Assembly: GCA_934623455.1 (NCBI GenBank)
Contig: CAKTVK010000089.1
Location: forward strand, 1-8,188
Direction of reading: 5' to 3'
Origin: an uncultured Eggerthellaceae bacterium
GTDB lineage: Bacteria; Actinomycetota; Coriobacteriia; Coriobacteriales; Eggerthellaceae
DNA length: 8,188 nt
The position numbers and the translations under genes were made by a program. The notes below the pieces were generated by a model. It ran no database searches. It saw only the letters and a list, made by a program, of their open reading frames with translations, and had not been told where the DNA came from. Below are positions 1 to 5,124 of the stretch, piece after piece. Each line of letters opens with the position of its first letter. The first letter of the stretch is position 1.

Positions 1-873
1 GAATTTGTCCACCATGATGCCGCCGCCCAAAGAAGCAAGAATGTAACCAATTTGCAGAATAGTCATCAAGGTTGCGCTAAACGTTGCAGCATCATCGCCC
101 AAGATAAGCATGCAGTTCGCCTGGATGTAGCTGTTGAAACCGCCCGGGAATGCGCAGCCGATGCAGGCAATGAACAAAACAATGAATGCAATGGAGCCAA
201 CAGCCTGCTTCAAAGGAATACCAGGCTTGGCTGAACCGCCTTCGGTCTTAACATCTTCGCCGTACTTTTCCAAACCAACGCTGGCAGGATTCGTGGTAAA
301 CACGGTAAGCGAGAAAACAAGAATGAGCAGGACCAGAACAGCATTTACGTAGTAAGTGCCCTTCCAACCAATGCTCAAGAAAAGCTGCGTGAACACCAAG
401 GGGAAGATAGCACCACCGATGCCAGAGAACAGGTTTGCAATACCCAAGTAGCGACCAGCGCAGGAATTGCCGAACCAAGAGTTAACCAGCAGCGGGCAGG
501 CGTACAGGAAGAACTGGCCGCCAAACAAGCCCATAATGATGCCGATCACAGAGAACTGCCAAGTCCAGTCGGGTGTTGCAAACGTGAAAGCAACCATGCA
601 CAGGGCAACAACAATAACGTCAAGGCTCAAGAACAGCTTGGTGTTCTTGGGAAGCAAAATGCCACCCAAAAACGTTCCAACAAGAGCAGCAATACCGTAC
701 ATCGAAATCCAAGTCACATAAGCAAGCATGTCAACACCGGCCTGAACAGGCACGAAAGCGAAGTACGCCGATGAAGAGTTCAGAACCGTGCCCAAACCAA
801 CCATCTGCATAACGCAGCAGCCAACAAGCACGAGCATTGCCCTGCTCATGCTCTTTTGTTGAATTTCCGTCAT
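1..873 (-). CDS. MFS transporter, oxalate/formate antiporter-like (C-terminus beyond window)
   Basis: This frame begins with ATG at 873-871 and stays open to position 1, giving 291 residues before the window ends; family members are usually about 400-450 residues. The start is fixed by a strong Shine-Dalgarno AAAAGGAGG (878-886) four bases upstream. The protein is a polytopic membrane protein: hydrophobic segments fall near residues 12-31, 50-74, 80-99, 107-130, 143-165 and 172-192. A polar loop (about 195-220, rich in Lys, Glu and Gly) follows, and then the second half begins. The stretch NSWFGNSCAGRYLGIAN (131-147) matches the loop after TM4 in oxalate:formate antiporter-type MFS carriers. 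Such transporters commonly sit beside soluble catechol dehydroxylase-type Mo-enzymes in Eggerthellaceae (established knowledge). That it carries the substrate or product of the adjacent enzymes is inference. It lies downstream of the second ferredoxin on the same strand, after a gap with two hairpins. Confidence 0.86.
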   Translation of the reverse strand, partial: MTEIQQKSMSRAMLVLVGCCVMQMVGLGTVLNSSSAYFAFVPVQAGVDMLAYVTWISMYGIAALVGTFLGGILLPKNTKLFLSLDVIVVALCMVAFTFATPDWTWQFSVIGIIMGLFGGQFFLYACPLLVNSWFGNSCAGRYLGIANLFSGIGGAIFPLVFTQLFLSIGWKGTYYVNAVLVLLILVFSLTVFTTNPASVGLEKYGEDVKTEGGSAKPGIPLKQAVGSIAFIVLFIACIGCAFPGGFNSYIQANCMLILGDDAATFSATLMTILQIGYILASLGGGIMVDKF

Positions 874-877
874 TTTT

Positions 878-886
878 CCTCCTTTT
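878..886 (-). promoter_or_regulatory. Ribosome binding site of the MFS gene
   Basis: On the minus strand this reads AAAAGGAGG, close to a full anti-16S match, four bases before the ATG at 873-871. It fixes the start of the transporter and is the strongest Shine-Dalgarno in the window. Confidence 0.75.
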
Positions 887-919
887 AAAAGCTTTTATTT
901 ACCCCACCGCGCCACCTTC

Positions 920-962
920 ATGCAGCCGGCCTCACTACGGGCAACAGATCAGCCAGCTGCAT
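920..962 (-). other. RNA hairpin between ferredoxin and MFS genes
   Basis: In the minus-strand transcript the arms 962-951 and 931-920 pair over 12 bases, with two G-U wobbles and no bulge. The loop is 19 nt. No run of U follows, so it is not a standard intrinsic terminator. Its place just upstream of the MFS leader suggests a processing, stabilising or attenuating element that could set transporter expression apart from the enzyme genes. That role is inference. Confidence 0.45.
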
Positions 963-985
963 AAACAGACACGGTGAATGTTCAA

Positions 986-1007
986 GGCGTCATTCCCCCA
1001 CGACGCC
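986..1007 (-). other. Short GC-rich hairpin after the ferredoxin stop
   Basis: Perfect 6-bp arms, GGCGTC (986-991) and GACGCC (1002-1007), flank a 10-nt loop, about 20 nt after the ferredoxin stop codon in the direction of transcription. The sequence past the stem on the minus strand is TTGAACATTC, without a T-run, so it is at best a weak or factor-dependent terminator, or a 3' stabilising stem. Confidence 0.35.
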
Positions 1008-1026
1008 AATAAACCAAAGTAAAAAA

Positions 1027-1374
1027 CTACTCGACGCAGTACAGCGACCAGCGCTTGCCGTCGCCCATCTTCTTGGCAAGGTCCTCGACCTCGCCGTAGT
1101 ACATGCACCACGCCTGGCAGTGCTGCACGCACATGGGCATCTTGCCCTTGGCGGTGCGGTCGGCGCACATGTCGCAGGCCTTGGTGATCACGGGCATCCA
1201 GGTCCACTCCCAGCGCTCGGGGCCCTCGGGCTTGCCGGAGTACTCGTAGGGGCCGACCTCGGTCAGCTTGATGCCGAACTCGCCCTTGGGCAGGCCCAGC
1301 TCCTTCTTGCAGGCGACCTCGCAGGAATGGCAACCGGTGCAGTAGTCGTAGTTAATAAGAATTCCCTTAGTCAT
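1027..1374 (-). CDS. Small 2x[4Fe-4S] ferredoxin-type electron-transfer subunit (partner of Mo-enzyme B)
   Basis: A 115-residue soluble protein of the DmsB/transhydroxylase-beta type, expected to pass electrons to the Mo-enzyme encoded just upstream. Cluster 1 ligands are C12-x2-C15-x2-C18-x3-C22. A second set, C67-x2-C70-x11-C82-x3-C86, completes two [4Fe-4S] sites, and extra cysteines C90 and C113 follow. It is much shorter than DmsB-like subunits (about 200 residues) and than the three-cluster beta subunit of Pelobacter transhydroxylase. ATG at 1374-1372 is preceded by AAGGAG (1388-1383, spacing 8), which overlaps the stop codon of the Mo-enzyme gene, so translation of the pair is probably coupled. 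Its N-terminal 43 residues share 22 identities with the other ferredoxin here. Base use is anomalous: G+C is about 63% overall and about 67% in 1081-1320, and all but one of codons 17-115 end in G or C, unlike neighbours. Confidence 0.92.
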   Translation of the reverse strand: MTKGILINYDYCTGCHSCEVACKKELGLPKGEFGIKLTEVGPYEYSGKPEGPERWEWTWMPVITKACDMCADRTAKGKMPMCVQHCQAWCMYYGEVEDLAKKMGDGKRWSLYCVE

Positions 1375-1382
1375 TTCTCGAT

Positions 1383-1388
1383 CTCCTT
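1383..1388 (-). promoter_or_regulatory. Ribosome binding site of the second ferredoxin, overlapping the Mo-enzyme B stop
   Basis: On the minus strand this reads AAGGAG, eight bases before the ferredoxin ATG. The TAA stop of Mo-enzyme B (1389-1387) runs into it as TAAGGAG, an arrangement that favours translational coupling of the catalytic and electron-transfer subunits. Confidence 0.65.
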
Positions 1389-3882
1389 ACGGTTGCATGG
1401 GCTGATAGTCATCGCGCCAACCACCAAGCTCGGTAATTTGCTTACCAGGCATGATGTCGCCTTCTTGTACCTTGTAGATACGGCAGCGCGTGCACTTGAT
1501 AGGCGAACCGATGCCACCAGGACCAGCCTGGAAGTTGCGTGTAAGGTTGTTCACGTTGTAATCGAAGCAACCATACAGATGCGGTGCAGCACCCTCTTCT
1601 TCGGGCTTCCACCAACCATGCTCTGCGCTCAGAACATCGTCGGGCATGCCTTCAAAAATCTGCACCATCTGCATGCAGCGACCTTCTTTGTTCTCCATCC
1701 AAATCCAGTCGCCATCGGCAATACCATACTTAGCGGCGGAAGCAGGAGAAATCTTGACACGCGGCTCGGGATGGAACTCGCGCATGGTAGCCGCCATGCG
1801 ATGCTCGGTATGGAAGAACTCGTAAGAACGAGATCCGCTGATCATGTAGAACGGAAGCTCTTCCATGATCTCGGGAGTAGTCTCCCAGGTTTCCGGAGCA
1901 GGCGTGTACACAGGGTACGGCGGGATTCCCCACGCATCAAAGATGCTCGGGATAAGCTCGATACGACCAGAAGGCGTGTTGAAGCCAACCTTGCCATCGG
2001 GACGAAGCAGGCCCTTCTCATGCTTGTAATACGTTGCATTCCACTCATCATACGCATGTCCACCAGCCTCGACAAGCTGCTGGAAGGTGTACGGGCACTT
2101 CGTAGTAATGCTTACGCCGCCGGCATCGGAAACAGAGGTATGACCCCAGGATTCGTCGGTGGCAGCAGAAAAGTTTGCCTTCTTAACCTGGCCATCCTCG
2201 CCAACAACAGCAAGGTCAGTAAGCAGATAGTCGTTGATAAAGTCCTCGGCGTTGTCCCAACGAACGAACAAATCAGGATTCATACGCTTGCCCAAAGCCA
2301 AAGCAATCTCTTCGTCAGACTTTGCTTCGTAGTACGTGGTGACTTTCTTCATGGCGCGAAGCGGCGTCCACCAAGTACGAGCAGAGTCGCGCTCAACACT
2401 CATGGAAACAGGCAGGATCAGGTCGGCAATAGCAACCATGGTCGGGGTGATCATGGGGTCTGCGTAAACAATGAAGGGGATCTTGCTCATGTACTTATAG
2501 GCACGAGCAGCTGCACCTTCGTGACCAGCAAAAGCATTGCAGCTCTGAGCATAGAACATCTTGATAGGATACTCTTCGCCCGTTGCGGGAACAGTACCGC
2601 TTTCAAGAATAGACGCCATGGCATCGCAGTTGGACATGCCAACAAAGTCCAAACCAGGATCATTGATCATCCACTTGCGGAACTTGCGCTCCAAAGCCTT
2701 CGGATCTGCATACAGGTCAACAGAAGAGTAACCTGCATTGATGTCGAACGAGTTGTGGACCAATACATGGGTGCCCGGCTTCTCAATGTTGCCGCAGATA
2801 GCCATCAAGTCGCATACTGCTTCGGTCCAATGCATAGCAGAGCTGGTGCCTGCATCGAAAACCAGACCCCACTGGATAGCGCCACGATCGGCGTTAGCAT
2901 ACAAACGAGCAGAAGCAGCAATGTCTTCAGCAGGAACAGTCGTAATAGCAGAAGCCCATTCGGGGGTGAATTGGGCAACGTGCTCCTTCAGCTCATCGTA
3001 GTAAGCGCACCAACACTCAACGAACTCGCGGTCAATCAGGTCTTCCTGAGTGATAACGTTCAACCACGCCAAAGCAATGCAAGCATCGGTGCCGGGATGG
3101 GGACGCAGCCAGTACTCTGCACGAGCACCCCACCAGGTCAAAACAGGGTCAATGGAGATAATCTTAGAACCATGCTGAACGCAAACATTCAGCCAGTGAC
3201 CCAGGTAGCCGTCGCCATTAGATTTCAGCGGCTCGTTGCCCCAAACAACCAACGTGTCGGGAGCCTGCCACTCGGGGTTGTTGTAACGGTCGGGCAACGT
3301 TTCGGATGCGTCAACAATAGGATAGTCGCCTAAAGGACCAGCAGCACCGCAAACGCGCGGCATGTAGCACCACCAGCCAGAGAAGTAGATACCACCCACG
3401 TTTGCCGTACGGAAGCACGCGCCAGCAATAAAGGGCACCTGCCAGTTAATGTTGCGGCCCGTGCCGTGACCAACAAGAATGGACTCGCGGCCAAGACCCT
3501 TGGCGTCAATTTCGTTTTCTACATAGGAAGCAATCATCTCAATTGCTTCATCCCAAGAAATACGCTCCCATTTGTTTTCGCCACGCTCGCCAGCGCGCTT
3601 CATGGGGTACTTCAAGCGATTTTCGCTTTCGACCATTTCAATAAGGTCTAGGCAGCGCATGCACAGTTTACCGTTTGCATAAGGATCCAGCGGGTCGCCC
3701 TCAACACGAGCAAGCTTGCCGTCCTTGGTGTATAGAAGAATGCCACAGGAGTCGTGGCAGCCAGGCGCACTGTAATTGTAGGTACGAGTAACGGTGTAGC
3801 CGTCCTCTTCCCAGGTCCATTCACCTTCGTGATATGCCTTGCGGTCAATGCCGTCAAGGAACTCTTGGTAATTCATACCCAT
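1387..3882 (-). CDS. Molybdopterin-dependent oxidoreductase B, catechol dehydroxylase / transhydroxylase-like
   Basis: Catalytic subunit of 831 residues of the DMSO-reductase superfamily, binding bis-MGD with Mo or W. Near the N-terminus four cysteines, C42-x3-C46-x27-C74-x2-C77, can hold a [4Fe-4S] cluster; the first Cys of the usual C-x2-C-x3-C spacing is Ala39. GHGTGR (138-143) and SGWWCYMPR (168-176) lie where this superfamily places active-site residues and the metal ligand; S168 or C172 is the likely ligand, not resolvable by eye. VVWGNEPLKSN (212-222), IDP (244-246) and PGTD (263-266) are typical dinucleotide-binding stretches. The C-terminal cofactor-binding domain starts near HTEHR (691-695) and ends with C797-x2-C800. 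There is no twin-arginine signal, so it is probably cytoplasmic. ATG is supported by AAGGAG (3889-3894, spacing 6); Met3 would be spaced less well. The nearest functional types are soluble catechol dehydroxylases, pyrogallol transhydroxylase and acetylene hydratase (family-level inference). Substrate unknown. Confidence 0.93.
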   Translation of the reverse strand: MGMNYQEFLDGIDRKAYHEGEWTWEEDGYTVTRTYNYSAPGCHDSCGILLYTKDGKLARVEGDPLDPYANGKLCMRCLDLIEMVESENRLKYPMKRAGERGENKWERISWDEAIEMIASYVENEIDAKGLGRESILVGHGTGRNINWQVPFIAGACFRTANVGGIYFSGWWCYMPRVCGAAGPLGDYPIVDASETLPDRYNNPEWQAPDTLVVWGNEPLKSNGDGYLGHWLNVCVQHGSKIISIDPVLTWWGARAEYWLRPHPGTDACIALAWLNVITQEDLIDREFVECWCAYYDELKEHVAQFTPEWASAITTVPAEDIAASARLYANADRGAIQWGLVFDAGTSSAMHWTEAVCDLMAICGNIEKPGTHVLVHNSFDINAGYSSVDLYADPKALERKFRKWMINDPGLDFVGMSNCDAMASILESGTVPATGEEYPIKMFYAQSCNAFAGHEGAAARAYKYMSKIPFIVYADPMITPTMVAIADLILPVSMSVERDSARTWWTPLRAMKKVTTYYEAKSDEEIALALGKRMNPDLFVRWDNAEDFINDYLLTDLAVVGEDGQVKKANFSAATDESWGHTSVSDAGGVSITTKCPYTFQQLVEAGGHAYDEWNATYYKHEKGLLRPDGKVGFNTPSGRIELIPSIFDAWGIPPYPVYTPAPETWETTPEIMEELPFYMISGSRSYEFFHTEHRMAATMREFHPEPRVKISPASAAKYGIADGDWIWMENKEGRCMQMVQIFEGMPDDVLSAEHGWWKPEEEGAAPHLYGCFDYNVNNLTRNFQAGPGGIGSPIKCTRCRIYKVQEGDIMPGKQITELGGWRDDYQPMQP

Positions 3883-3888
3883 ATTGTT

Positions 3889-3894
3889 CTCCTT
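3889..3894 (-). promoter_or_regulatory. Ribosome binding site of Mo-enzyme B
   Basis: AAGGAG on the minus strand, six bases before the ATG at 3882-3880. It favours this start over the in-frame ATG two codons later. The 53-nt gap to the upstream Cys-rich gene shows no convincing terminator or promoter, consistent with read-through in one operon. Confidence 0.65.
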
Positions 3895-3935
3895 GCGCGA
3901 TAAAAGAACCGTGTAATTAAGAGAGAAAGCGCTGC

Positions 3936-4142
3936 CTATGAATGCGACTTAGAGGAGGAGGGGAAGAGGTTTGTCGAATTCATAGGTTTGAAAGCCACGG
4001 TGCCGCATGAACTGCAGATACCCGTTTCTTGATCAACAAGACCCCCGCATTTCAAACAGGGAATCGGAGCAGGTGGACGAAAATACGGCGAATCCTTATC
4101 ATTTTTGCCGCATCGTCCGCAGCCGTTGCATCCGTAGCACAC
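3936..4142 (-). CDS. Small Cys-rich (zinc-ribbon / possible Fe-S) protein, GTG start
   Basis: A 68-residue protein not recognised as a named family. The N-terminus has four evenly spaced cysteines, C2-x2-C5-x2-C8-x2-C11, within MCYGCNGCGRCG. A second set, C29-x2-C32 and C43-x2-C46, each pair followed by Gly, reads as a zinc ribbon. The tail from about residue 52 is Ser/Asn-rich and probably disordered. The start codon is GTG (4142-4140), chosen because AAGGAG (4153-4148) sits five bases upstream and no ATG fits. The gene begins 21 nt after the isomerase stop and ends 53 nt before Mo-enzyme B, so it is embedded in the operon. A role in metal or Fe-S handling, electron transfer, or maturation of the Mo-enzymes is inference from composition and position only. 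Eight cysteines in 68 residues makes a chance frame unlikely. Confidence 0.78.
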   Translation of the reverse strand: MCYGCNGCGRCGKNDKDSPYFRPPAPIPCLKCGGLVDQETGICSSCGTVAFKPMNSTNLFPSSSKSHS

Positions 4143-4147
4143 GCTTT

Positions 4148-4153
4148 CTCCTT
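4148..4153 (-). promoter_or_regulatory. Ribosome binding site selecting the GTG start of the Cys-rich gene
   Basis: AAGGAG on the minus strand, five bases before GTG at 4142-4140, within the 21-nt gap after the prolyl isomerase stop codon. This is the main evidence for the GTG start and for the gene being translated. Confidence 0.7.
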
Positions 4154-4163
4154 TTTCAAATTG

Positions 4164-4598
4164 CTAGCGAAGCTCCACGAGCTTCACCCAGTACGTAAGG
4201 TGCTTTCCAGCAAAGGGATGATTGAAATCGATCTTCACGTTGTCATCGGTTACTTCCGTGACAAACGCAGGCTGCTTATGCCCATCTTCGGGGTTACGAT
4301 GAAACATCACGTCACCAACAACCAGCGTATAGCCTTGATCGACCATTGAACGCGGATACCACTGAGCCAACTCAGACTGATATTCGCCATAACCGTCTGC
4401 AGCGTCTATTTCAAGCGTCCGCTCTTCACCTTCCGCCATACCCAAAAGACCATCTTCAATGCCCTTAGGAAGCTTCAGGTCGCCAACCATGACCGTCAAC
4501 GGAGTGCCCGAATCGCGTACGTCAAGAGGTTCCTCGCCTGTGATGCCACCTTTGTAAAGGATGCTCACAATGCTACCCATAGTTACCGTTTCAGCCAT
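4164..4598 (-). CDS. FKBP-type peptidyl-prolyl cis-trans isomerase, SlyD-like
   Basis: A 144-residue cytoplasmic chaperone with prolyl isomerase activity. The FKBP part is split around an insert-in-flap domain, as in SlyD/SlpA: VSILYKGG (11-18), KGIEDGLLGMAEGEE (45-59) and DGYGEY (68-73) form the first half. An insert of about 50 residues follows, and the chain returns through DFNHPFAGKHL (124-134), the counterpart of the conserved NH-x2-AG motif of SlyD. The long His/Cys-rich metal-binding tail of E. coli SlyD is absent; the protein ends at KLVELR. ATG at 4598-4596 has a modest upstream AAGGC-type site; Met7 is an alternative start. The gene begins 32 nt after the first ferredoxin stop. SlyD proteins assist folding and, in E. 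coli, nickel delivery to hydrogenase (established). Here it sits between two Mo-enzyme/ferredoxin pairs, so a part in folding or cofactor loading of those enzymes is plausible but inferred. Confidence 0.9.
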   Translation of the reverse strand: MAETVTMGSIVSILYKGGITGEEPLDVRDSGTPLTVMVGDLKLPKGIEDGLLGMAEGEERTLEIDAADGYGEYQSELAQWYPRSMVDQGYTLVVGDVMFHRNPEDGHKQPAFVTEVTDDNVKIDFNHPFAGKHLTYWVKLVELR

Positions 4599-4630
4599 CT
4601 TCGCCTTGCCTTTCGTACTACCGCAACGTC

Positions 4631-5122
4631 CTACAGGACATTGCCCTTATCTTCATCGAATTCGCCAACTTTGGTGTCATGGCGATGGACGGCATATGCA
4701 GCATGGCCCGTGCCGGTAACCTCGATGTGAGCCGCAGCATGAACGTTAGCGTTCTTGGAAACGAACGCACCCTTAGCATCAAGCGGTTTGTACTGAGGAA
4801 CAACCAGGAACTGCTTGGTCTTTTCGTCGAGCTTCTTGGACAGCTCTTCAACGGTGCCGTACGTAATGATGTTAGACAGGCAATGATGAACGCAAATAGG
4901 TTCCTTACCCTTACCGGTGCGGTCAGCGCACAAGTCGCACAGGTCGGTAACGATGGGCCAGTGATTGAAGTTCCACTGCTCATCATCGATCTTCCAAGGA
5001 CCATCGGTTACCACCTTGATGCCGGTCTTTCCTACAGGATAGCCGTGCTCTTCCTTGCAAGATACTTGGCAAGAACCACAGTTGGTGCAGTATTCGTAAT
5101 CAAACAAAAGTCCGTATGCCAT
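4631..5122 (-). CDS. 2x[4Fe-4S] ferredoxin-type electron-transfer subunit with C-terminal extension (partner of Mo-enzyme A)
   Basis: A 163-residue soluble iron-sulfur protein homologous to the other ferredoxin in the cluster (22 of the first 43 residues identical). Ligand sets are C12-x2-C15-x2-C18-x3-C22 and C62-x2-C65-x11-C77-x3-C81, enough for two [4Fe-4S] clusters. Beyond about residue 105 it carries a tail of some 58 residues, absent from its paralogue, with five histidines (H128, H132, H140, H146, H148) and an acidic end. ATG at 5122-5120 begins two bases after the Mo-enzyme A stop. The Shine-Dalgarno is weak (GGTG five bases upstream, GGAAAG at 11), so expression probably relies on coupling to the upstream gene. 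It is expected to donate electrons to Mo-enzyme A. The source of those electrons is not encoded here. Third codon positions are mixed, like the rest of the cluster and unlike the other ferredoxin. Confidence 0.92.
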   Translation of the reverse strand: MAYGLLFDYEYCTNCGSCQVSCKEEHGYPVGKTGIKVVTDGPWKIDDEQWNFNHWPIVTDLCDLCADRTGKGKEPICVHHCLSNIITYGTVEELSKKLDEKTKQFLVVPQYKPLDAKGAFVSKNANVHAAAHIEVTGTGHAAYAVHRHDTKVGEFDEDKGNVL

Positions 5123-5124
5123 AG

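Noticed and set aside
134..721. Short frames on both strands within the MFS region
   Set aside because: The continuous 291-codon minus-strand frame with membrane segments and a strong Shine-Dalgarno explains the region.
935..1333. 132-codon minus-strand frame overlapping the second ferredoxin in another frame
   Set aside because: It has the Arg/Gly/Ala-rich composition of a frame-shifted reading of GC-rich DNA, and the overlapping frame has all eight cluster cysteines.
1120..3333. A 737-codon open frame on the plus strand opposite the second ferredoxin and Mo-enzyme B
   Set aside because: It lies fully antisense to two genes with clear family motifs. Its product is a low-information Ala/Leu/Val/Arg-rich sequence without domains, which is what the codon bias of the real strand produces.
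3883..3935. A separate promoter or terminator between the Cys-rich gene and Mo-enzyme B
   Set aside because: The 53-nt gap holds only a GC palindrome (AGCGCT) and the ribosome binding site; no stem with a T-run or convincing -35/-10 pair was found.
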